Source: Trileptium ribeirensis (lineage: Eukaryota; Nematoda; Enoplea; Enoplida; Thoracostomopsidae). From it: a stretch of DNA of 64,000 bases. Shown one piece after another: positions 25,401 through 36,081 of this stretch (positions are counted from its first letter, which is position 1; each line of letters begins with the position of its first letter). The translations under genes were made by a program, and so were the position numbers. Location: positions 1-64,000 of the forward strand of contig JASANE010009845.1 of NCBI GenBank assembly GCA_030248225.1, read 5' to 3'. A model generated the notes under the pieces. The model was not told where the DNA came from. It did not search any database and saw only the letters and a program-made list of their open reading frames with translations.

Positions 25401-28159
25401 ATATTTACTGAAACCAGCCAAGCATAAAAGAGAGTTACACAATCGAACAGTGTCGATGCAACGGCGCCAAATGCCAAATATACATCGTTGGCATCGACTA
25501 ATCGCTTATCGCTGGCTGTTTTTGTTTTGTTTGACTCAAAATATAATTTTGCTTTACTGGACTCTTACTACTATTCTTGCGCTACCAAAAACCTTTTTGC
25601 TATGAAACACGAGTTGTCGCTTTTCGAAAACATTGCAGTTCGCCTATCGTTGTCTTTAAAATTGAAGTGACGAATTGTTGAAATGTTGTATGTTCTTGTT
25701 CCGATTAGACATTATGGTGTTACAGCTCAGATACATGGTATTGATTTCATGCTGTACATGGAATATTGTTTGTGCGCTTTCTTCAAGTTAATTTAGAATG
25801 AAACGCCTATGATGAGAATCTCAGCTTCCTACGTAATTGAAAATCATTACGATAGTTTTTCTTAATCTAAAATTCTCAAGCAAGGGTACCCATACATTCC
25901 TCTAGCAGGGTCTTCAAGGGATAATCTGTACTCACATTTATTTCGCAAAAACCATCCAAATATCAATGGTGTCTGGTACTAGCATAGTATACAGGCTAGG
26001 TTAAGTTATATTCTCAAAAGATCCTGTCCAAAACACCACATAAGCGACAAAATAATAACCAAGAGCCTTATGTAATTATTACTGCTATTTAGTTTACCTG
26101 TGTTACACTAAGAATTAACTCCTCAAACGTTGGGTTTAAACTCTAAAGTTCTGAAAGCCCAAAACTAGCATATTCACATACTAGCCTAAGTTGTGAGCAA
26201 GACAGGATGTCATCTTGGAATCAAACTAGATAGTAAAACATACTTAAACTTTTGATAATAAATATCACGAAACGCGTAATCGGTTTTCGGTTAAAATAAA
26301 ACTTGCGTAAGTGCGGCACTTTCGCGAGTTATATTTGCAGTGGATGCCACAAAGGATAACAGTATGCAGCTGGGACCTTACTCCGCGTAGTAAACAGGGT
26401 CTCTAAATTTTAGTTGTCAGGGCTAAAATCCCAAGATTTAATCCCGCTTAGATTTATTACATAAGTGGTCAAAGTCCGTACGCTCAGCGTTGTAGCTGAT
26501 TCCATATAGGAGGGAAGGTCATACTGGTGTGTAACCAAAATTTTCCACATTATCCGTAAGTTTTATTCGCACTTTAAGCATTTTCCAGAATATTTCCTCA
26601 TAATTTTGTAATTACTCATAATTGCTAAAAGATTCAGCTCGCCAGTCGGCGTTTACCATATACTTCGGATATGTTGTTGGACTTCTGCTATAGCTTCGTC
26701 GGGAGAGAAATGAACTAGGACTTTTGCCATTATTTGTTTTAAACCACAAACGCAATAATTGCTAATACAGAATGTGTTCCCAGTTGACTTGAAAAAACAA
26801 ATAAAGAATGCTTTCCAGTGACAATCAGTTATGAATATTGCTTATAGTTATGCTTATAGTTCTTTAGCTGTTAACTAAATTCCCTGAGGCTAAACTATAA
26901 TTGTCGTTGCAAAGTATCTATATAAGCTTCTATCTGTTACTTATACTTTATTATGTTTCGTAGGTCAGCGCATGTGAATATACTCTTGCAATATTTTCTG
27001 CACTTTGCTTTTGTTTTTAGGCATTGCCACGTTTTGGTTTGTCAACTTCTTATGAGACTTTGTCATTATCCTGCGCCTTTCTTGCATAAGTATGTTCCAC
27101 CAGAAAGTGGAAGGAAAACGAAACAAAAGTTTTCAAGTATCTTCCTAAGTACGACAATTTAAGTGGCGTACTTTTGGACTAAAGCTTTGTCTAAAAGTGC
27201 AAACCATGCATATTTTTATTCAAAAGCTAGTAGCCGTGCAGAAATGATTTAGAAAATAATATAACCTATTTATGTATATATATTGGCAAGATAACAGCTG
27301 CTGTTCGGGATTAAAATTTGAAACATTTAAATTATTTAATAATTTTAAACGTGGATTTATAGCCGAGCGATGAATTTTAGGACAATTCATATTTTCCGAC
27401 TGACAATCTCAAATAGTTGGCTCATTGCAGTAAAGATTCAAGAAAACAGTTGATGAAATAGACCAGACCCTAGGTTCTTATTAGCAATCAACAAAACATA
27501 ATTCTATTTTTAGCTTCTTGTACTTATTTTCCCACGTTCTGTGTGAACACGAATGGACAAAAGTAAACGATATATAAATGACGTAGTCCGGGGCATAAAT
27601 TTTAGTGACGTGAATACCACGGAGTACTGTTTAAAAATATTTAAGAGAAAGTTTACAGGTATCCTAGATTCTTAACACCAGGTCATCTAATTTTAAGGAA
27701 TTTTAGTCAAAAACAATAGACCAAAATGTTTCGGCACGATTGTGTATTACGTTGGTATACGTTGTTGAAAATTGCCTGGTTTTCAACAAAATTTCCATTT
27801 AGTGAGATTCACATTGTATGAATTTTCAGTGAAACTAAAAATGATGATGTTTAACATTAATCTTGGGTCTTGCTTTCTAGACTCACTTAAACTTGCAACT
27901 CCATTTGCGTCAAAAAACCGTCAGCATGAATATGAACTAAAAAATAATGTTATACTAGCAATCAAATATTCTAGTATTATAATTATATATATATATTTCG
28001 ACTGAGAGAACATACGGCATAGCTGTCATCGGAAAGCAATATCTGAGTAAATCGTTTTCTTAGTACATCATCAGACTTGGTAACAGTCGATTGTAGAGCT
28101 ATCCTCAAAAAATGTAATTGGCCATTAATACCAGGCAAAGCCCTTTAACACTTGCCTAT
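22474..28159. other. Intergenic, nothing recognised
   Basis: About 5.7 kb of AT-rich sequence. Open frames are at most 88 codons and show no domain or splice continuity. I matched no RNA gene and no repeat with other parts of the window. Confidence 0.5.
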
Positions 28160-28162
28160 TAA

Positions 28163-28597
28163 TGCGCGACTGAACTTAAAATGACCCCGCTGACCATCCT
28201 ATTTTGTTTTTTTGCAGAAAATTTTCATCGCTGAACATTTTCTTGTCGCTCAGCAAATGCTACTTTGTATTCGCGAATATCAAATATGTTCGCGAACAGA
28301 ATTTTATCGGATTTGTATTAACAAGGGGCTTGTTCGCAAACAGCAATTGATAATTAATATGACCGTCCTGTTTATGACGTCACAGTTACATTAAATTTGT
28401 TCGCGAACAGAGGCGAATCTTGTTTCGACGCTACGAAATGCTACGGAATTGTCATAACCCGAATGAAAACATTTAAGTCTGCGTTAGCAGTGAATCGAAT
28501 CGAATATCCTAGTTGTTCCGTAACAATGGATGTGGATTCGACATCGTGAATTGCACAATAGGATGGTTAGTGGGGGCAGTTTAAGTTTAGTCGCGCA
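28163..28597. mobile_element. MITE family H3 with TTCGCGAA palindromes
   Basis: A 435-bp element has about 45-bp terminal inverted repeats. It starts TGCGCGACTGAACTTAAAAT and ends with the imperfect inverse ...TTTAGTCGCGCA. TAA flanks both sides (28160-28162 and 28598-28600). The interior carries four 12-bp palindromes of the TGTTCGCGAACA type, at 28268, 28287, 28331 (one mismatch) and 28398. A detached related terminus lies at 48690-48737. The 60-codon frame inside is not protein-like. Confidence 0.85.
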
Positions 28598-28600
28598 TAA

Positions 28601-31600
28601 AACCCTTCCCTGCCAAGCTTCTGTTTACACATTTGAATATATTGTCCATGTGAAAACCCGTTGACGATGTTTAAAACTTATGACGATGATGGAGCACATT
28701 GTTTTTGACGCCGCCTTGCGCGCAATTTCAGCTCACCAAGCCAATTCTAAACTTTAGTGGCACACTAATACTCTTCAACTCCAATTCCAAACAGACCAGG
28801 CGCAGTTTTCGTCACAAAATAACGATGAATTGGGTAAGTCCGCTGAGATTTTTTCTTCTCTTCAGCATCACAGCAATCCATTTACTTTTGCTACTGTTTG
28901 TTGTTAGGCCAAATGCCATTTAACAAGAATGTGTATAGATATGCGCGTGTAAATAATAATATAAACATATAGGTATGTGTGTGTTTGTAATAGTAGATAT
29001 AAACATAATTTTCGGGTGTGCGTATGCATTGATATAAACACACATATATGTATGTGCGTATGTAATGATATGTAAAATTACACGCACTTTGGTGGTCAAG
29101 ATTTAGCAGCTATAATACCGGACAAGAACAACTAAGCTTGGCACAACTCCTACTGCTGCAAGTAATTGTCACCTATGCCAAACGACCACAGCGCTTGTTA
29201 ATTTGTCGATTGTGACATAAATGGTTCCAGAAAAGTAGTCCAAAAATGAACCTCAAGAGATATGTCACCGCTGTCATAGTAGCAGCAGTAGTAATAGCGT
29301 TTTTCGAACAAGTAAAATGGCTCGCAGTTTATTCGCTCGGGTGTGAATGAGAGGCGGCCAAAATTTGAAACATTTCCTTTCCGGTTCTGTGCAATTCTGT
29401 TGTTGTTTGTATGTGCTGTTTCACTATCTGGTTTTCCAGTTTAGTGTTTTCCAGTTTTGCGCTTGAAAATAGTGTTAAAATTAAAGGGTAAGTTTGCTGG
29501 ACGATAGAGAATGAAACAACTTCGCTGAAAACATTTTTCAGGAAAATAATAAATGTAATAACAATTTGTTTGTTTATTTTGCGTCGTTACATAAATGTCA
29601 CAATGCCATTCAAGTTTAAACGCATGAATGGGGCCTACAGAATACAATATGTCATGATTGATTTTGGAGAGAAAAACGAGAAATTGTAGAAATAGGCAGA
29701 TTGTCTTTGAAATTTGTATTGTCAACACCGCTTATGTTATGCCCTTTGCCGTTTATTATATTGGCGTTCTGCACATTGCGTGCAATAAAGTTTAATACAC
29801 AATTTCTATATAAAAAATTTATATGAAGATATCTACTGACATACACTTGTCGTGGGCTATATGTTTGAATTTAATACATTTATATACCAGATGCTTGGCA
29901 ATGACCAATTGGAGGCCCACCTTTTGGGACGAGTTTAAAATACATGTTAATCGAAATGTTGTTGCGAACGCAGCAACCCGTGTAATAGCACACCACTTTG
30001 CCGAGTACTGTTTCGCTCGATAGGAAAATTAACATTTAAAGGTACTCTAAATCGTATAATTTGGTCTAAAACAGTAAACAATGCCATCAGTGTTTCTGTA
30101 GATGACAAATATCGAAGCTTGAAACTGCTAAAGATGGTTTCATCGGTGGTCTGTTATAACTTGGAAAAATCAAATTTTGGTACGACCAATATGCTACAAT
30201 TAATTACAAGCGCCGCATTAATAGTCCTACCTAACGATTTTAATGCTGTAAGAAATCGGGCCAATAGCCAATAGTTTATTGGATAGAACTATTTTAATAT
30301 TGGACGCGGACATGGAACTTTAGCCAATAAAAGAAAACGCAACTACTGAGAATCCAAACATGGCATGTTGCAAAGTATCATAAATACCCATGTTAAACGT
30401 TCCTTGTATAAGAAATATGATTAAATTAATTGCGTACATCCAATATGATTAAAATAATAATGTAGATCCAATCCTAAAGAATTTACGAGCTAAAAAACCT
30501 CCGCTTTTTAAGGCATCACATTTAAACAAGATGTTAGACTTATCTTTGATTATCACTAATCTTAGCAGTGCGAATTTCGGTTACAGCTCCCGTATTTTCA
30601 TAAAACAATCGTGCTTAGATTTACGTAGCTACTTAATAAATTTTTTATTCTAAAATTTTTCTACCGGCTGCATTTAGCTAAAGCCACTGGCCAAAAACAT
30701 CTTTCTATTTTATTTTCGATATTAATAGGATTCGTAAATTTTTGTTTGTTCTCTGCTTTCAATTGATCGAAAATCCTAAATAAATCACGGCTGAAGTGCG
30801 TTCGAGTTATTGACACTATTATTATCGAGTGTCAATTAAACGATAAACGAAACAGATACCACTCATGATCCGAAAATGGCCAAATCACTCTGGCGAATGT
30901 TTCAATGTCTATGGGGCTATGCATTGGAACAGCTCGTAGCGGTGAATTTTAGGTGCTTTTGACTTCACTGTCTTTAAACAATATCTACTAAGTCGCCTGT
31001 ACAAAGGGCCGAGACAAATGTTTAATCTGTAGATGGCGACTAAATTGTGGCGTGTCGTTAGATCCGTCCTAGATTTTATAGTGTTCCTAGTAATATTTAT
31101 ATGTTTATGAAAAATAGAGCTAAAACTCTATTTTTTGTAGTTTATGCCAAGAGAACATGTTTAGACAGCAAGCTAGTTTTAATCAAATAAAACAATATAC
31201 CTACAAATGAACATTCCCACGCTATCTAAACATCCGTGGTCTTTGTAAAGTTTTTGTCAATCTACTATTTTGCCACAAATCTACTTATAGTGTGTTCTTT
31301 GTGAACCTATTGTCTGATCCAATTGTGTTTTCAGTACTATCTAAAAAAATACAAGTTTTTAATTTGTAATATTGGCTTGGTTCTCCGCAGCAAATATTCA
31401 ATATGCCTGATTATTGAGCAAAATTCGAAGACACGATGTACATCAAAATTTATTATATAAATGTCTTAAAATATTCAGACATTTTTGATCTTTTAAATGT
31501 TTTGCACAAAATATGTAGACTGATAGATATTATGTCATTCTGAAAGTGTTATATATAAAACTTAGAAGGTTTAAAACCAATGTTAAAATATACTGATGTT

Positions 31601-32489
31601 CATTATTTCATATTCTAACATTTCGACGCCATTTTGTTGTGGAATTTTATACTTTCTTGCAGGCACCAAGTTGCGACATTGTTTTTCGCATGTGTGCGAC
31701 TCTTCATTAACAAAGTACGAATGAGCGAGCGAAGCCAGCAGATTTTCCTCTGACAGCGGTTGACCGTGCAAAAAGCTCTTTGTGGCTGTAATAACTCTTC
31801 GTTGCATTGTTTAACTTAGAAAAAAACTTTTAAACATGCAATGGTATTTGTGTAGTTTTCCCTTTTGCGTAAACTTAAGCTCCGTCGATATATTTGTGAC
31901 ATAAAATTAAAAATAAGCTGATGCCTATAACTATCATTTTCATTATGTGGGGTGGCATGATAGTAGCTAACGTTTCATTTCATATAAAAATCTTGCCACC
32001 GGTGTCGGATCGAAATAAGCAGAGGCGCTCTGATCAAGCGTTACAACCTTGCTTCTGTTCAATTTTTTGTCAGAAAACAACTGCCGTTTTCCAGCTATAA
32101 GCCAAACTTGAAAAAAATTTGCCCCAAAAACAAGAATTTAAATATTTTGACTAAATGAGTTTCTTGCTTACTGCAGTTGTGCGACGGATTTCGAGTGTAA
32201 TTTAAAATGGGCATTATGTCTGCAACTGACATATCTTTACATCTTTATCAATTTGGCGGAAATGTGAAATGCTCCATTTTGCACCAAAAACAATGAAAGT
32301 TTGAACTTTTTCGATTTATTTTGTATATATATGGCGAGAGTCGGTGCCATACATTATTGTACCCGAGGTTGCTTTTTCCTGAAATAAGAGGTACTATTTT
32401 TCCATCGTGCCATTATCCAGAAATATAATGTTATATTTTGACCTCCGTCATATTATTCCCAAAAATTATATGGATACTTTAGATGGCTA
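28601..32489. other. Intergenic, nothing firm
   Basis: Contains a TG/TA-rich imperfect microsatellite at about 28925-29080. A 32-codon hydrophobic small frame at 28825-28923 begins ATGAATTGG directly before GTAAGT, and is mentioned in the findings. No multi-exon gene was found. Confidence 0.45.
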
Positions 32490-33122
32490 ACTGTGTGGTA
32501 CCGTGCTGGCTATTTACTTCAAAACTATAATCATAATAAATTACGGTTTTTACAAGTACATGCAACTGGCTCTAAGTGTATTGAGCAACTATCTGCACGA
32601 TTATTCTACATTATTATGGATCCTGATAAATTAACAAGAATATGTCACATACGACTATCTTCGATTGGTGTGAGACACTCCAATGATTGATAATGGAAAG
32701 TCAGGGCAGCTGTTGCAAAACTCCTTGAGATTCTTCCAAAACGCTTTTAATCAGACCAGTTCGTTCACTTTATTCTCTGTTGCATTTTCATCAAAGTGAC
32801 ACCCACCTGACGTATACCTTCTGCGGTATGGAATATACGTTCTTCGTTAACCGATTGACCAAGTGCAAACACTTTGCGCACATGCGATAAGACCGACAGT
32901 CGTTTTTCTGTATTAAAGTGGGTGGATAAATCAGAGATCATGGCGTGTCTTTGACTGATCGAACATAATTGGATATCCCGTTAAATTTATCAGCATCCAT
33001 AATAATACGGAATAATTACGCAGATATTTTTTGATTAAGCTTGAAGCGTGTTGCCTGTTTTTGTAAAAACGCAGCATCTTATGTTTATAAGCAAAATTTA
33101 GCTTACGCTTTGAAGTAACCAT
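32490..33122. repeat. Imperfect long inverted repeat, ~180-200-bp arms
   Basis: The left arm (about 32512-32690) and the reverse complement of the right arm (about 32935-33121) align. Landmarks include ATTATTATGGAT-CTGATAAATT and GTTTTTACAA. A roughly 240-bp spacer separates them. Opposed open frames in the two arms are mirror images of one DNA repeat, not two genes. It is probably a decayed terminal-inverted-repeat element. Confidence 0.6.
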
Positions 33123-33189
33123 TTAGCGGAAGTCATCGTATCATATAGTTAGTCACTTGACTAAAGCATAAATTTTCGGCAATAACAGA

Positions 33190-33345
33190 GGACAAAATAT
33201 GACGTTCTATTTTGGGAAAAAATAGCACGAAGGGAAATATAACACGAAATAAAAATAGCATCCCTTGTTTTGCGAAAAATTCACTAAATGAAAATAGCAC
33301 GTTGGTAAAAATAGAATCTCTTATTTCAAGATAAAGTACCACCGT
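33190..33345. repeat. Degenerate AAAATAGCAC short-repeat tract
   Basis: Variants of GGGAAAAAATAGCACG recur about every 20-30 bases. This resembles the GGGGAAAAATACCACG sub-repeats that build the termini of the 41842-42635 element, so it may be a remnant of such a terminus. Confidence 0.45.
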
Positions 33346-33514
33346 GAAAAAATGAATACGATAAAGGGCTTGTAGGGATTCGGGGCTCTTGATTATGATA
33401 ATAGCGGCGATATTTGCATTGTGTCCTGCTACAGCCCGGCAGCCTCAAAGGTTTGCCTTTTAAACATGTCTTGGTAAATTTTAAAAGCTGTGTTTTTGCT
33501 CAGCGAAAGTAGAA

Positions 33515-34067
33515 GTAACGGGTCCTAAAATTTCGTCATGTTGCTCTAAATGTAGTGTTCGCTTATTACGTTTCTGTAGCTGAAAAAATAAAAGTAACGG
33601 GTCCTAAAATTTCGTCATGTTGCTCTAAATGTAGTGTTCGCTTATTACGTTTCTGTAGCTGAAAAAATAAAAGTAACGGGTCCTAAAATTTCGTCATGTT
33701 GCTCTAAATATAGTGTTCGCTTATTAAGTTTCTGTAGCTGAAAAAATAAAAGTAACGGGTCCTAAAATTTCGTCATGTTGCTCTAAATGTAGTGTTCGCT
33801 TATTAAGTTTCTGTAGCTGAAAAAATAAAAGTAACGGGTCCTAAAATTTCGTCATGTTGCTCTAAATGTAGTGTTCGCTTATTACGTTTCTGTAGCTGAA
33901 AAAATAAAAGTAACGGGTCCTAAAATTTCGTCATGTTGCTCTAAATGTAGTGTTCGCTTATTAAGTTTCTGTAGCTGAAAAAATAAAAGTAACGGGTCCT
34001 AAAATTTCGTCATGTTGCTCTAAATGTAGTGTTCGCTTATTACGTTTCTGTAGCTGAAAAAAACAAA
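33515..34067 (+). repeat. 79-bp minisatellite, 7 copies
   Basis: Copies begin GTAACGGGTCCTAAAATTTC at 33515, 33594, 33673, 33752, 33831, 33910 and 33989, exactly 79 bases apart. Copies differ mainly at one site: TTATTACG in copies 1, 2, 5 and 7, and TTATTAAG in 3, 4 and 6. Copy 3 has an extra G to A change. Units abut with no spacers, so this is not CRISPR-like. It lies about 1.3 kb upstream of the LRR-Ig gene. Confidence 0.95.
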
Positions 34068-35347
34068 TTTTTTCCTTAGAATAGTTAAACTCAAGCTATT
34101 TTTTTATACTGAATCTTCGCTATACATTAATTTAGCAAGATAATCTTAGGTATTATAAGCTACCATTGTTTATTGTTCAACTTTACTATTTTTGCGAAAT
34201 TAAATATAATGGGAAATATAAATTCAATTTAATAATTAAGATTGTAACATGTGAATCATGTATATATCATAATATTCAACATTGTTGTGATATTTTCTTC
34301 ACTGTTTAAATTACTTATCACTGGTTGATTTCATGGAGGATGTCGCACACATAGTCAAAGATGGATGTGGACATTCGTCAATATTATGAAACGCGTCGGA
34401 CAGATGAACAGTCCCCCGCCACGAATTTCATGGCAGACGGCGCGAAATAGCACAACGACATTGCGATAGGCTTAACATGCATAAGCTGGAGAATGTCATA
34501 TTTTCGGTAAAATATCATTAGTGCTTGATATTTCGAAATTAAATATTCATTGTGTTATTTAACATATAAAAAAGACACAGCTAATCAGTAAAATTTACCA
34601 CCAGCGGAATTCGCCATTCAAACCAATTTTATTAATTTTAGCGATACCATACTAGCATTGGTGCATTTTGAAAGTTACGCAGTCGAATTAACAATAAGAC
34701 TGAGTGAGCTTTAAGGCATATATCACTGGTGCAGAACGTCTGTTGGCTTAGCGATGGTCTCGGGAGGGGGAAGTGCGCGGGGAGGGGGTATATTTTTGCC
34801 TAACACCCCACCCCAGCCGCTGCGGCAAACGGGCTGTATATATATTTTAGTAAAAATAAAAATTATAGCAAAATTGTAAGTTTGTGCTCATGCTCAGCCC
34901 CGACGCCGGGAAGGGGAGTGGGAACGGAAGTGTGCGAAGCAATTAGTGGATATATTTAGGAGTCCAACCCTTAGGGGAGTAAATTGCCTTCTTCTTATCG
35001 ACACCTATGACATGTGCCTAAGTGTTTTACATCTTGTCAACAGGTATAATATCTCTTTACTGTCCTATTTGTGCAAATTTTTACACATTAATGTTATTTA
35101 TCCAAAGCTGGACACGTAGTATATACAGTGTCTGCTATGTGAAACCTAATACACCATATATGTTGTGTATATAATATTGCTATATATAACATTTCAGATG
35201 TTAAATGAGAAATTTTAAGCACTGTATTTCATTGTTAAATACAAATATCACATACCTATTTGCATAAATATGGTAATATTGTAATAAAAATAAACCTTGA
35301 CTAACGAAAAATATAAATAGATTTGTGACTTTAACGCCGGTACAACC
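34068..35347. other. Upstream region of the LRR-Ig gene
   Basis: AT-rich, with a G-rich patch at about 34755-34930. A pyrimidine-rich acceptor-like AACATTTCAG lies near 35200, so a 5' non-coding exon upstream is possible. An in-frame TAG at 35318-35320 precedes the chosen ATG. I could not identify a promoter with confidence. Confidence 0.45.
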
Positions 35348-36081
35348 ATGTTACAAAGCAGGATATATTCTACGGGGATTTTTATCAATATTTTCCTAAT
35401 TATAAACAGTTTCTCTATATTATTTGCGGCCGATATAACCATGGCTACTTCCAACAGTTTCGAAAACAAGACAGTCTCACAACGAGACATAGGCGACTAT
35501 CGAAGACCGTGTCCGAAAGGATGTCATTGCGCTTATCGACGGTCCCGGTTTACTACCGATTGTACTTTTCGAAGCGGACATTCAGCATCCGCAACCACAG
35601 ATTCAGCCTCGATCCTTCTCCATAAAATTCCGACAACGATATCGTCAACAACATCCGTACTTCGAATTCAAAATCATCAAATTCATACACTCGATCAGGT
35701 TTCGTTGTTTCATGATCGTTTACGGCTTGGAAATTTACTCGAGCTATATATTGTCAATTGCTCGCTGAACACAATCCGTCCAGCTTCGCTGCGCGGTCTT
35801 TCACATCTCCAAACGTTGGATTTTAGCTATAATTGCATCGAACAACTTGAATCGGAACATTTTGAAACGCTACAAGCCATGATTTCACTTGATTTATCGC
35901 ATAATAGCTTACACAGGTTGGGATCACGTGTGTTCCAAGGTGCTTTCTATTTGACTAAAATCAATCTGTCGCACAATAAACTAATATCAATCGCTGATGA
36001 TGCGTTCGAGGGCCTGCCACGACTGAAAGCGATTCATTTGGAAAATAATCGGTTGGCAACGATACGCCCAGAACCGTTCCG
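35348..36081 (+). CDS. Kekkon-like LRR-Ig membrane protein, exon 1
   Basis: Exon 1 encodes residues 1-244 plus two bases of codon 245. It holds a signal peptide (about 1-28, hydrophobic core IFINIFLII), an LRRNT cysteine cap (C55, C59, C61, C72) and about six leucine-rich repeats (about 101-248), with LDLSHNSL and INLSHNKL as clear repeats. The start has A at -3 and an in-frame TAG 28 bases upstream. The donor GTTAGT at 36082 leaves phase 2, which joins exactly to exon 2 at 38720 and continues the last LRR. In this family (Kekkon, LRIG, LINGO-type proteins) the LRRs form an extracellular recognition surface on the plasma membrane. Reading through the donor gives a 289-residue variant (see findings). 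The ligand is unknown, and the Kekkon label rests on domain order only. Confidence 0.9.

Noticed and set aside
32493..33122. Two opposed ~60-codon frames that look similar to each other
   Set aside because: Similarity appears in more than one frame, as expected from a DNA inverted repeat, so it does not indicate two coding genes.
33515..34067. Regular repeats resembling a CRISPR array
   Set aside because: Units are contiguous 79-mers with no unique spacers and lie in a spliced eukaryotic genome.
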